Below are positions 52,910 to 64,000 of a stretch of 64,000 bases of DNA, in pieces. Below the pieces are notes generated by a model that saw nothing but the letters and a program-made list of their open reading frames with translations, had not been told where the DNA came from and searched no databases. Made by a program: the position numbers and the translations under genes. Numbering within the stretch: position 1 is the first letter of the stretch; every line of letters begins with the position of its first letter. The stretch spans positions 87,864,520-87,928,519 of the forward strand of contig NC_058339.1 in the NCBI RefSeq assembly GCF_905475395.1, given 5' to 3'. The DNA comes from Chrysoperla carnea (lineage: Eukaryota; Arthropoda; Insecta; Neuroptera; Chrysopidae).

Positions 52910-54130
52910 ATGGAAAATAATTCGTTTGATCATAAATTTATCAATGAAAACAATATTAAAGTTGAAACAGAATTTATAACAGTTAAAAGTGAAATAATCG
53001 AAGACAGCTCAGACAGCTACAGCAGTGTTAAAGTGGATCATGATCAAATTAAGGAAGAAGTAGAAGAAATATATGAAAGTAAAAGAAGTGAAATTAGTGT
53101 GAAATATGAACAAAGTGAAGAAAATGAAGAACATTCAAACGAAATTAACTACGAAAATATTAAAGTTGAAAACGAATTAAATACAGAATTAAGTATTAAA
53201 GAGGAAATATTAGATGAAAATGATTTAGAACAAAAACAGGCGAATGTTGATGATCGACCATTTCCTTGTGATGTTTGTAATAAAAAATTTACGAATCGAA
53301 ACAATTTTCATAAACATAAAAAGACTCATTCTGGTGAAAAACCATATATATGTGAAGTGTGTAATGCATCATTTAATCGAAAAAGTAGTTTAATTCAACA
53401 TAAAATCATTCATAGTGGTGAAAAACCATTTACATGTAATTTTTGTAATAAAGCATTTAATAGAAAAACCGGTTTAATACAACACGAACGAATTCACACG
53501 GGTGAAAAACCATTTATATGTGATATTTGTAATAAAACGTTTAATCAACGACCTCATTTAGATAGACATAAACGGATTCATAGTAGAGAAGAAGGGAGTG
53601 TCGAAACATTTTCATGTGATACATGTAATAAAACATTTACTGAACGGAGTAGTTTGAATAGACATCAACAAACCCATGCTGGAATTAAACCATTTTTATG
53701 TGATATTTGTAGTAAAACATTTACGAGGCAACATGATTTAGCTCAACATAAACGGACGCATACTGGAGAACGACCATTTCCATGTGATATTTGTAATAAA
53801 TCATTTTCTGATAGCAGTAATTTACACAAACATAAACGTACTCATTATGATGAAAAACTGTTTTCGTGTGATATTTGTGAGAAGGCATTTAAAACGAAAA
53901 CACATTTAACTAGACATCAACGAATTCATTATGGAGAAAAATCATTTGCATGTGATATTTGTAGTAAAACGTTTGAGAGAAATGACAGTTTAACACGACA
54001 TAAACTTACACACAATGGAGATAAATCATTTACGTGTGATATTTGTAATAAAACATTTGAGAGGAGTGATAGTTTAACTCGACATAAACTTACTCACAAT
54101 GAAGAAAATCCATTATCATGTGACATTTGA
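52910..54130 (+). CDS. C2H2 zinc-finger protein, 10 fingers, with truncated last finger (gene H)
   Basis: 406 residues. MENNSFDHKFINENNIKVET starts a very acidic 120-residue region with NIKVE, TVKSE, QIKEE, SVKYE, NIKVE and SIKEE motifs, then ten C2H2 fingers. The frame ends LSCDI-TGA at 54128-54130, exactly where the second zinc Cys of an eleventh finger belongs (TGT in its relatives). After the stop the same frame continues NKIVTERRSLVKHKKTH to TAA at 54194-54196. A single base change has thus shortened the protein by one finger, or the stop is read through. Divergent from F/G with about 870 bases between starts, so a shared regulatory region is possible. No intron seen. Confidence 0.93.
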   Translation: MENNSFDHKFINENNIKVETEFITVKSEIIEDSSDSYSSVKVDHDQIKEEVEEIYESKRSEISVKYEQSEENEEHSNEINYENIKVENELNTELSIKEEILDENDLEQKQANVDDRPFPCDVCNKKFTNRNNFHKHKKTHSGEKPYICEVCNASFNRKSSLIQHKIIHSGEKPFTCNFCNKAFNRKTGLIQHERIHTGEKPFICDICNKTFNQRPHLDRHKRIHSREEGSVETFSCDTCNKTFTERSSLNRHQQTHAGIKPFLCDICSKTFTRQHDLAQHKRTHTGERPFPCDICNKSFSDSSNLHKHKRTHYDEKLFSCDICEKAFKTKTHLTRHQRIHYGEKSFACDICSKTFERNDSLTRHKLTHNGDKSFTCDICNKTFERSDSLTRHKLTHNEENPLSCDI

Positions 54131-54196
54131 AATAAAATAGTTACTGAAAGAAGGAGTTTAGTTAAACATAAAAAAACTCACACACTAAAGAATTAA
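54131..54196 (+). pseudogene. Lost last zinc finger of gene H
   Basis: In-frame continuation after TGA: NKIVTERRSLVKHKKTHTLK with the Leu and both His of a finger, then TAA. Conserved spacing shows it was coding until recently. Confidence 0.75.
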
Positions 54197-54232
54197 CAAA
54201 AAGGAATTATTAACAAGTAAAAACCATGTTAA

Positions 54233-54375
54233 TGTCACAAAAAGGCGTGTTTTTAATTTAACGTAAACAAATACGCCCACTGTGACGTAATTTGTTTTTT
54301 TACTAGTTGCATTTTAAGTTTTAATAATTTTGTTTGTTTACTTTAAATTAAAAATACGCCTTTTTGTGAAGTAAT
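54233..54375. repeat. Inverted repeat after gene H
   Basis: CACAAAAAGGCGTGTTTTTA with ATTTAACGTAAACAAAT, against ATTTTGTTTGTTTACTTTAA with AAAATACGCCTTTTTGTG. Arms of about 40 bases, spacer about 55. Possible MITE. Confidence 0.65.
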
Positions 54376-54519
54376 TTGGTTTTTTACTAATAATCTAATG
54401 TTTTCTTGCAAAAATATAATAAAAATATAAAAAGTAGGGATTTAACCAAAAACCATGAAATAATTTTTTAAAATGCTTTTTCAAAATAATATAATCGAAT
54501 GAAATCAGTTGATACATGT

Positions 54520-55085
54520 AAAGAACTGCAAATTAGTCATAACAGCCTCCTTTATCGCCAAAATTTTTCACTGTAAGCGCTGGCATCGATTTTATTGTCC
54601 CTACCATGACTACGCACACAACAAATTATTGAATTCTTGTAGTAGCTAAATAAATGAAAATTATTGAATAAAACAAAAATGGTTTCGTGTATGTGTATAT
54701 TCGCTCCGAGCGTGAATTTCGTTTCCATGACAACGATACACTACTTTAATTATAGAATTAATGGATGCATATATAATTGTGTGGATTGCATTGAAAACTT
54801 ACATTTAAAATTTAATATTCTTGTTTCACAAATTTAAATAAATAATTACGATAATTAACATTTGAAAAATAATATTTGTACAATTTGATTTCTTATTTTC
54901 ACAATTTTTAATGCATTAAGTTTAATTAATTAGTGTTTTTCAATCATTTTAATTTGACAGTTTCTATATCATTAACATGTAAATAATTGCAAATTAGTCA
55001 TAACAGCCCACTTTATCTCCAAAATTTTTCACTTAAAGCGCTGGCATCGATTTTATTATCCCTACCATGACTACGCACACAACGA
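54520..55085. repeat. Direct repeat of about 125 bases, 460 apart
   Basis: GCAAATTAGTCATAACAGCC, CCAAAATTTTTCACT, AAGCGCTGGCATCGATTTTA and CCCTACCATGACTACGCACA occur at about 54519-54620 and again at about 54988-55085. The intervening sequence is AT-rich. Confidence 0.8.
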
Positions 55086-55352
55086 ATAAATAATTTATTT
55101 ACATAAACTTATAATATTTTTACAATTTGCACACCACAAACGTTTTATTTAAACGTTTTGTTTTATTTTGTATTTGTTTTTAAATAAATTGAAAAATTTT
55201 CAACAACATATTTGAATTTTACTTTATTTTATTTTTTTTAAAGATTTTTCTTTTTCATTCTTTTATAAAATTATGAAACCTGAATAAAATGAACGGGCTG
55301 CATAGGGTTTTTCTTGTTAGATCCATTTAAAATGCTACAGTAACACTACACT

Positions 55353-55792
55353 ACAGGGGTGTTCAATTAATTGTCCAAAAATTTTCTCGAAACGTCAAAC
55401 AAAGCGGAATATGGGGTATTGGGAGTGAATATGGAGCTGTATGCTGTAAAATTTACACAAATAACTTTTTACTCCGAATCCAAAGAATACGCCCGAAATG
55501 TTGTATAAAGATCTTAAAGTCGAAAAAATCATAAAAAGTTTTCCTCTTTTATTGTTGAATAATTACCAAGAATTTTTTGTTATTAAATTTGTATAATAAA
55601 TAATTTTCGGCATAATCATACTTTTTTCGATAATTCCCGGTTTGTGATAAACTATCTACTAGCATAACTTGGTATTTGTTCAATCTTCGCAACCCCTGTG
55701 ACTCCTTTAATATCCCAAAGCCACTTTGATTTGGGCTTGTTTATAACTCTTGAAATATTTGAACAATCTCGAGCACCCTGTATTATAATAGA
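55353..55792. mobile_element. MITE-like element with TACAGGGGTG end
   Basis: TACAGGGGTGTTCAATT at the left and, inverted, TACAGGGTGCTCGAGATTGT at the right. No ORF. Same end type as 29257 and 56086. Confidence 0.45.
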
Positions 55793-56085
55793 TAATTACA
55801 AAATAATAACAATAAAAGTGAAACGAACTAAGTGGGGTGGGGAAATAAAAACAATGAAGGAGGGAGGGTGAAAAGGTAAGTAAAGTAGAAATCTCTTTAA
55901 AAAACATGATTTTATCATTAATATTTGTTTTATAAATACTTTTTTTTTTTTAAATATTTTGTGTAAAATTTATTTTTATACCGGGTGTTTAGTCTAAATA
56001 AAATTTATCAAAATTGTAACGCTTTAGGTTAAACATCCTGTATAATATAATGCACTAAACACAGTAACACTGTACAATATATTTG

Positions 56086-56535
56086 ATACAGAGTGGATCA
56101 TTTTAATCGATATTAATTTGAAAAATTTCATAGGAAACTAAAATACAGAAAAAATCAAACAAAAAATGTTGGAACTCAAAGGGGGGCATCTTCTAGACAC
56201 CATTGACTGACTCATTAAGCAAATATCTTTTGTTTGAAATGTTTTTCCGTAACTCGAACAGCTTAGGCAACGATTGAATGTAAAAATCTAACTAGACATT
56301 AAAGCGTAATTTTTTATTCCATTTTTGATACTAGTAAGAGATAGAGGAAATATTTCACTAAGGCAGAACTAACAAACCTTTGTTGTAAACATTTTATTGC
56401 CGCGAATTTATTCTACCTTTTATCGCAGTACGTGCCTGAGGTGACTTTTAGAAGATTCCAAACGTCGAAAAGAAACAATTTTTTTCTTTATTTTTCGCCA
56501 TTAACAATTAAAATAGCCCACCGTGTATGTATAAA
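56086..56535. mobile_element. MITE-like element with ATACAGAGTGGATCATTTTA end
   Basis: Left ATACAGAGTGGATCATTTTA and right, inverted, ATACACGGTGGGCTATTTTA. Interior non-coding. Typical insect ACAGGGTGG family ends. Confidence 0.5.
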
Positions 56536-56835
56536 AAAATGACACTAGAATAATATTTATATTTGTAAATATTTTGATTAGTTTCTGAGTTCATCTATTT
56601 TATTTTGCTTCTAAATATATATAAATGTATATTTTGATTAAAAACATGGAGCATAAAAATGACACGCTTTTTGCAAAATCTAATTATAATAAATTCATTA
56701 CACAACAACAGTTAAAATTCAATTCTAGAAAAAAAAATAGTTGAATGCTAACTTAAATATAGCTCTCTAGTAAAGGATCACTCCGGCCAAATATACCTAC
56801 TCATGTCTGAACTAATCTACTAAATCTCAATCTGA

Positions 56836-56879
56836 CAAAAATTAAAAACGAAGATACTTCTTCGTTTTTAATTTTTGTT
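56836..56879. repeat. Perfect short hairpin
   Basis: AAAAATTAAAAACGAAG followed after a very short loop by CTTCGTTTTTAATTTTT. On the minus strand it would fall in the long 3' region of the myosin phosphatase gene. Confidence 0.7.
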
Positions 56880-59800
56880 AAGTTTTTGAAGTCAATTGAT
56901 TGCTGAGTATAGTCCAGACAAAAATGGGTATATTGTTATATGAGAATAAGTTCTACTTTCGCAATCTTATTTTTATTTATTGAATTCTTTTATACACGAC
57001 TAATTAGGTCCCCTATCACTTTCTTAGTTTGGGGTAAAAATCCTTAAACGAAACTTCTTAGGGACTAGGATTGCTCTTATTTTAGACCACAAACCTGAAA
57101 ATCTGTATGAAAATCTTATTAAAAAACTACGCTAACAAATTTAATGTTTGTTTGTTTGTTTGTTTTTTTTTTTTTTTCGATTGGTGTAAAACTCTTTCGT
57201 GGATTTTTTTTATCCAAAGAAAGTGAAATAGGGTTAATATTTCTAAAAAGGGAGGGAAACATTGTAATATAAAAATCTCTATTATTATAAACGTTTGATT
57301 TATTTTATTTATTTACAAGTCATACTCATAATTAAGGTCTCAGAGCAACAGTTTCGTTTTTTTTTTAGAGCCACTTTTTGAAAATTTTTTATGTGAGACC
57401 TTTCATTACTAAAACATTATTTGTAGATTTAAGGTGATTTTATTTTTTTTAGTCTCTAATTTGAATTCAAATGTGAGAAATTAAATTTTCTATTTTCGAT
57501 TATTTTTCAAATATAAAAGTGGTAGCTGAGTAAAAAATCCAATGGTTGAAAATTTAAAAGGCTCTTTCAATATCAGATAAAATGACTTTTGCATTTTTTT
57601 ATTATTTTCGAGGAAAGAGAGCCTCTAAAATTTACAATCCTGAACCAAAACATTTGATTTTTTCTATTTTTTTTTCAAAGCATACCAATTTTTAAGAGAA
57701 TTCGATTTTTTCCTCCACTTCCCATCTTATCTGGGCAATAAATAATGGTAACAAGCTTCGAGTAAAAACTTTTGAAGCATCATCATCATTTCTCCCACCT
57801 GAATATACAATTAATAATTTTTCTTGCCTACATAAATTAAGTACAAATTTAATAATTTTATTCAGTCGATAATCAAAAAAAGGCCTTAAATTTTTTTTGG
57901 CCAATAATTTTAGGATTTCTAAAAATGAAATTTAATATATCGTGTAGCACCTTATAATCTATAATAAAAGACGGATTGGGTTTTTGGGGAGGTTCTTAGA
58001 AAATTCTTTATCTACCCAACTACATAATATTCGAATGCAATTTCGATTGGACTTCTAACTGTGTCCACATAATTTTTTTTACCGTTCGTTCGCCGAACAA
58101 TAAATTGTTCATAAGACAAAAAAAAAACAACACAAGAACAAAGAAAAAAAACTACAAGTCGAAAAATTTCGATGATATTTACAAAAAGAAGAAAAATAAT
58201 AATTTTAAAAAATATAATTAATAAATAAATAAATAAAAAATACTGCTAAATACAAAATCAATGAAATCAATATTTTTAAAACTTTCAAGAAATAAAAAAA
58301 TGAAATATTTAAAGGTTTCTACAAGATCACATTTATCACATACAGGGTACCACAAAAGTCACGTACACATTTTAAATTGAAATCATTTTCTACAATTTAT
58401 TGAAGTTAATATTTTAACCTCAGATTCTGATGTAGAAAGTCTTACGTTTTAAGAATTTCAAGTCAAAATTTTAAATTCAATTTATTTTAGAAAGTTATTA
58501 CTATTTTAAATATGTGCCTGATTTTTTTGCACCATCCCGAAATATGTAAAGGATATTTTTAGACAATAAACTTTGCCCGCAGCTTTTTAGACACTATCCA
58601 ACAACTTTGATTTAAAATTAGGGATAGCACCGATTATACAAATTATTTTTAAATTTATTGGTTGGTTTAATTTTCGTATATAATTTCATTTAGGCGTTCT
58701 ATAAGTTGTCTCAAGTCTCATAAAATCTCGCGTCTGTTGATTTTTTGACTTTTGACCTTGAATAACTAACGACGCAGGCACGAGATTTTATGGCAACTTT
58801 TAGAATGCCAAAATGAAGGTATATACGAAAATTCAGCTTACTATCTCTCATTCCGAGGTTGATTCCATTTTTATAATAAAGTGACTATATCATTCCCGGA
58901 TTTTTCTACAATCTAAAGAGAATAGTGTTTGTTAAATTATAGACTCTTCTTATATTTTGTTATTTTTTTCAGAATTTCCTGATATTTCCAAACTTTCCAG
59001 AAATGTCTATAAAAACCTCTCTAGAAAATTGCATCTCATAAATTATAATTTCCTGGAATATACGCAAAAACGATGAGAATTTAGAAGCAACTTCAATTCC
59101 TTCATTAAAAAACACCTCTCATTCTTAAATGTGGAATCACTGGAAAACCTCGCAAGAGAGAAAAGTTATTCTGATGTGAGTAACTGGACACTAAGGAGTC
59201 TAGAACAATGAAATAGTCAACGAAATTGCTCTTAAAAATAACTTATTAGTAAAAGCAAAGCATGAACCTTCTATTTACTCATTTGCTTTTTGATGACTTA
59301 TCTTTGATAGAATATTCTTACAAATTCAGAATGAGATTCTTATTCTTCGGTTCGATCGAAATATGATAACATCAGCTAAAAAAATTAAAATGGATGCCTA
59401 GCCTGACAAATGTGATTGGGGATTTAATAAATCAAGAGTATAAAAAGGTCTGGAAAAATTAGCAGACTTTAACTCTCCCATATACTAGTGCTACTAAATA
59501 TTGTCTAAAAACATCCTAAGACATTGATATTTTTAAATGATAAGAAAAGGAACCTTCAAATCAGAAAAATTGCAAGAATTTAGGACTCGTTCAAATCAAT
59601 ATCTGATTATGGATATCTTGATTCTCCCATCTTATTTTGTTTTAATTTGATCGAGTCCCATTTTAAATTTCAAAACAGTTATCAATATGAAAAATTAAAA
59701 AATACAAGTAAAAATTTTTAAAAGAAAAAAGTGCACAAAAAAATTGATAGCTGTTATGAAAAAACATATGTATTTTTTTTAAATAAAAAAAATCCAGTCA

Positions 59801-61397
59801 TAGGTTCAAAAAAACGAAAATTGAAAACACACTAAAATATCTAGGAATAACAATTTTTTAGACGTCTCTTTTAAAATTTCATCTACGTCAAGCAAAGAAA
59901 AACTAGAAGAAAATCTTAAAACCAAATATATACATTAAAATTTTTGAAATATTGTTTTTGACCAATTTTGACTAAGAAGTTAAAAGTCCTACGCATAATT
60001 CTTCAGTCAGTGGTTATAATGATTTTGTATTTACAAGAATTGAATCCCATTCTATAACCTCTGATTAATATTAATCATGGATTCACTTTTCTAACTTATT
60101 TCTAAATTAGAAAATTTAACTAATTATTAAAATTCATCCAAGATAGTGAAATTGGGGGGAGGAGGTCTACTTTGATTAATAAAATTTTAGTTTATTTTTT
60201 GCAAAATTATTCGTTGTGTAGTATTTGTTAAATAGTTTAAAATTGTTTTATTTTTTGATTATGGATGATCACAGCCTTTGAAATGAACGACATTTTGATA
60301 TTTAGAAAATTTGTTGTAGAAGGTTTTGGTTAATTTATTTACAAATATTTTTAGCAAATATTAGCTGGAATTATTTAAAAGGAAACAAGATTTTTTAATA
60401 ATTATATACAATATACAAAAATTTATGAATAAGTTTAACTGTATTTTTATTCGATTTTGTGATGTGAGGTAAATTTTTATTTGGTAAAACATGTTAAATT
60501 CAACGTATAACGATCATTCCTCTACCATTCATGGTAGATAAATTAAACCGAAATTTCCAGAAATTCCGATATATAAATGGCGATAACGATTTAAAAAAAT
60601 TAAATGCAAGGTGAAGATCGACCTTATACCGTTTCTTGACTATAAGACTGCTTCCCTTTCAAAATAATTTCATTTTATTCGTTAATTATAACGTAGCTAC
60701 ATAATATTTTTGTTTTTAAAAATTTAAGATGATTACACAAGATGGCTAATCGTTATCATTAAAAAAACAGTCTTCGCCTTCTTCGAAGAAATTCGTTTTT
60801 GGTGTCGAGTGATATGAGAATTTATAAATCTTTCTTTTCATCGAAAAAAAGTGAGCTAGATATATTCATTTGGATAGTTTTACCAATCAGATTAAACTGT
60901 GGTCGAAATTGGTCAAAAAACAATAAAAAATACAAGAAAATTTTTACTTATAGATTTTCTTTACTCATGTACACGTACAATAATTTATTTTTCATTTTAA
61001 GTTTTCATATACAATATATATTTAAATTAGGATCAAGAAACGAAAACACACATTCGAGTAAAAAAAACAACCCGTGGTTTTTTAAATGACAACCGCTCCT
61101 GTGACTATTTTCACATGATCTTGATTATTTTTTTGGCATTTCGTAATTTGGTCCTAATTTTTCAAAATAAATAAAACTTAGATAAATTGATTTTCTTTTT
61201 CAGCAAATTTCTTGAAATTTATATATATAACTCAATTGTTCTTGAAACTTTAATAATTTGTTGAAAAATCGTTGATATTTGGAGAAAGGGGGAGGATGGT
61301 TAATTAATAATAAATGATTAATGAGAAATTAATTAATAAATAAAAATTATCAAGATGTATTATTTTTACTACAAGCTAATGCCCTGCTAAGTATATA
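56880..61397. other. AT-rich non-coding region, possible 3' UTR of the myosin phosphatase gene
   Basis: Long low-complexity sequence with many A and T runs. One minus-strand frame of 70 residues (57692-57904) has no recognisable motif. No repeats with clear ends were found. Its position after the terminal exon at 61398 makes 3' UTR likely for at least the right-hand part. Confidence 0.4.
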
Positions 61398-61484
61398 CTA
61401 TTTGGATAATTTACTTATCACTCGTATTAGTGCGCCATTTTCATCCTTTAACTTCTGATTTTCAACTTTCAATGTTTCAAGTTG
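61398..61484 (-). CDS. Mbs: Myosin phosphatase targeting subunit, distal terminal leucine-zipper exon
   Basis: The MYPT/Mbs (PPP1R12) subunit directs PP1 to myosin light chain. Its C-terminal leucine zipper binds cGMP-dependent kinase in vertebrates. Acceptor TTATAATTTCAG, then 29 codons in phase 0: QLETLKVENQKL and KDENGALIRVISKLSK, stop. LKDENGALIRVISKLSK is, as I recall it, nearly the exact end of animal MYPT1 proteins. The rest of the gene lies to the right, outside the window. Confidence 0.85.
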   Translation of the reverse strand, partial: QLETLKVENQKLKDENGALIRVISKLSK

Positions 61485-63930
61485 CTGAAATTATAAAAAA
61501 AAATTTTATTAAAAAAAAAATTGTACTGAAAATTATTTATAAGTTTTTAGAAAATTACAAAAAGCAATAAAATATTTAGAATGATTCTAAGAGCAATCGA
61601 CAAATTTTGAATTAAAATCGAAGTTTTGAATTTTTTCGTTTTGGAACATCTTTGAAATGATTTTTGGGAGGAATATATTTCATCAACTTTTGTTCGAAAT
61701 TGGTTAGGTAATATATATTTATCTGAAGCCCTCCGGTTACAACGATTCGTAGTCATTACAAACGAGGGGAGGGGAGGAGCGTTTATACATTGTATTTTTT
61801 AGATTCATTCTAAATATGAATTAATGAATTATTAATTAATTTTAGATGAGATTGCTTTGCCGATCTCGAAAGCAGCTGAAAATATAATTATTAAAAATGG
61901 GGGTGGTATATGGATTTGATGGTTCAGCGCTGCATCTAAATTATATACTAAAGCCCTTAAAAATTAAGTTAAAATATTTGTTTTCGAAAGCACTGAACGA
62001 TGAAATTTTTTTCAATTCTACCAAAAAAATATAATATATATTCAAATTGATAATGAAATTATCGAACTTCAACTGAAATTCAAGTTCAAATGTTCAGAAG
62101 AAGTTGTATTTTATGGCTGATTTTATCAACTACTTAAAAAAATTTACAGAGAACATGCAAAGAATTTAAATTTTGGTATAAAACAAACAAAAAATTGTGG
62201 GAATGCGTTTTAAAAATTTACAAGGTACAAAACAAAATTAAGTTTAATCAAAAAGGGGTCCTCATAATCGTTCTTTTGTCATCAGTTTAGCCATGTGTAT
62301 ATGGGTAGATGCATTAATTTTCGACAAAATTGTGCGGGGATGGAACACAAGATTCATCCAAATGAGGCCGCTAGGTAATTTTTGAATTTTCAAAAAAGTC
62401 GAAAGTTTATATCTCAGCGTCTATATAACTTAGACACTTGTTTGAGGCGACATTCGTCTTTGAAAACCCCCTACTTTTAAGAAAAAATTCATTGGTTTAC
62501 ACTTAAGTCCGATTTCACAGCAAGCTGCTAACGAAACCACTATTTCAGAGAAATTTTGTCTATTTTTAAAATCTGTCATATCTACATTTATCGAAGTAGA
62601 GGGTTAATCAGTAGCTGATATTTTTTTGATCAGGTATACATTCGAGGTTTTATCTAAACCTCCTCCATTCGATTTTTTTTTTAAATCATTTATTTTTAAT
62701 TTTTAAATTTCGTAAAAAATTTTAATTTAAGTTTAGAAATAGACAAATAAAAAAAACACAATTAGGAAACAGAAAACTGTTATTGAATTTGGAAAAGTAA
62801 AGAAAACATTGAAAAATTATACAGCAGTTCTCTGCTTTTAGGAACGATATATTTGGTTAAAATAAACAACTTTATAAACGTATGTACAGAAAACCTTTTG
62901 TTGGAAGCCTAAAATCAGTTCTAAATAGGATAGGCCAGTAAGCGGGTACTTTTTTTTGCAGACATTTTTTTCTTGTAGGAATATGTTCAGGAGTATTCCC
63001 CGAATGTAAACCCAAGCTGGCGGGACGGGAAGTCGTGAGCGACGGTCGTCATCTTAAAAAAACGTTTTAACAAATATCTCGTAAACCATTATCGTACGAC
63101 AAAAATAGAAGGGATTATTTTTGTACATAATAACATTTTTTATAACTTTTATTTGAACTTTATTTGAAATTATGCAGTCAATTGCATTATGAACCCACTT
63201 TTTTGCTCTGGCTATTGGGGTAAGGAAAGTTGAATTTTATTCCAGAGTACTTAAAATATCAACACTTATAAATAACGATTAATGTAATTTTTTGGTCTGG
63301 TATCATTGGGTCGTTCGACAAGTTACACATAGATTGTGACTGTAAAGCGTGAAAAGTTTTCTTTCACTTCGAAATAGCAAGCCAAACTTTATTTGCAAAG
63401 AAAAAATAGGTGTTCTTAAATTTTATCTTAAAAAATGTTGATGTCATTTTGAATGTCTACGAAAATATTTCTGCACATTGATTTATAAATAAAATTTGTT
63501 TATTTTAACAAAATCGATCACCCCTGAAAGTTAGGAATCGTTATATTTAGACACGCTGTAGAAAAAAAACACTAAGAAAACAATCAAGCAACATTTAGCT
63601 AAAAAAAAATACATTTAACGATATCACAGATTCATAAAGATCAAATAAATATGAAACAAAATGATTTTAAAATTTCGAAGCCGATACCGAAAGATGAGCC
63701 CAAAATGTAGAAGCTAACGTCTATCACACAGACTGGCCATAATGGACACATAATACGTCCAATACGTAGTAATGGGTGTATCGAATTGGTAACAGCTCAA
63801 GAATTTTGAAAACTTTATGAATCTGTTTATTATAAAATTTTAATTTTGTTTGGTTTTGAGTTATTTTGAGTTTTTGTTTAGCAAACCAAATGATCAGACT
63901 CAGACATGCCGCGCTCATATTTTGGTTTAC
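61485..63930 (-). other. Intron or proximal 3' UTR between alternative terminal exons
   Basis: About 2.4 kb of AT-rich sequence. No further exon, RNA gene or clear TIR element recognised. Confidence 0.5.
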
Positions 63931-64000
63931 CTATTTACCGGTTGTATTCGTCAATTTGCTGACAACTCGTGTCAATGCACGATTCTCGGCACGAAGCCGT
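63931..64000 (-). CDS. Mbs: Myosin phosphatase targeting subunit, proximal alternative terminal exon (partial)
   Basis: Reads RLRAENRALTRVVSKL then TNTTGK and TAG (63931-63933). It is homologous to the exon at 61398-61484: ENRALTRVVSKL against ENGALIRVISKL. Its acceptor is beyond the window edge. ACCG|GTAAAT just before the stop could be a donor, but it is phase 1 and would not fit the phase-0 exon downstream, so this looks like an alternative end, not an internal exon. Confidence 0.78.
   Translation of the reverse strand, partial: RLRAENRALTRVVSKLTNTTGK

Noticed and set aside
57692-57904. 70-codon minus-strand frame
   Set aside because: No recognisable motif, relatives or splice context. 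Expected by chance in a long AT-rich region, although I cannot exclude an unknown exon.
60799-61089. 96-codon plus-strand frame
   Set aside because: Low-complexity, Lys/Phe/Asn-rich translation of AT-rich sequence antisense to the likely 3' UTR of the myosin phosphatase gene.

Overview
The window is AT-rich, intron-bearing eukaryotic DNA, almost certainly from an insect. This rests on arthropod-style C2H2 zinc-finger genes, a Penelope-like element, LINE 3' ends, one of them closing on a short CCTAA run, and many small TIR elements with ACAGGGTG-type ends. The order cannot be fixed from the sequence alone.

The main gene content is a family of eight ORFs for large C2H2 zinc-finger proteins, which resolve to seven genes. 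Five lie on the minus strand with intronless coding regions: a partial one at 1-1112, then 4068-6521, 9027-11792, 39426-41996 and 43612-45750. Two ORFs at 48136-49232 and 50763-52038 are the two exons of one gene, joined by a phase-1 intron. A divergent relative at 52910-54130 is on the plus strand, head to head with that two-exon gene. All share a short MANNSF-like start and an acidic, low-complexity N-terminus packed with psi-K-x-E motifs. The larger ones have two blocks of fingers separated by a similar acidic linker. The first three copies arose by nested tandem duplication that carried their 3' MITE and part of their upstream region with them.

Ordinary housekeeping genes lie between and beyond the zinc fingers. 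These are the terminal exon of an Erlin gene (34369-34791, plus), a complete four-exon LAMTOR3 gene (35609-36160, minus, convergent with Erlin), and two alternative 3'-terminal leucine-zipper exons of the myosin phosphatase targeting subunit (61398-61484 and 63931-64000, minus). Two unprocessed pseudogene fragments are also present: VWA8 (14941-17295), with two AAA-region exons abutting the last exon, and TMEM209 (29934-30695).

The middle, 12.2-33 kb, is repeat territory. It holds a 510-bp array carrying repeated AAAATGGCTGCC-like starts, and a Penelope-like element whose RT thumb segment has been amplified into about 34 tandem copies of exactly 75 codons (225 bp). An 84-bp array of about 17 copies stays open in one frame. 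Foldback and MITE-like elements occur throughout, including several with clear target duplications. The last 8 kb (about 56.5-64 kb) is mostly non-coding AT-rich sequence, probably 3' UTR and intron of the myosin phosphatase gene.
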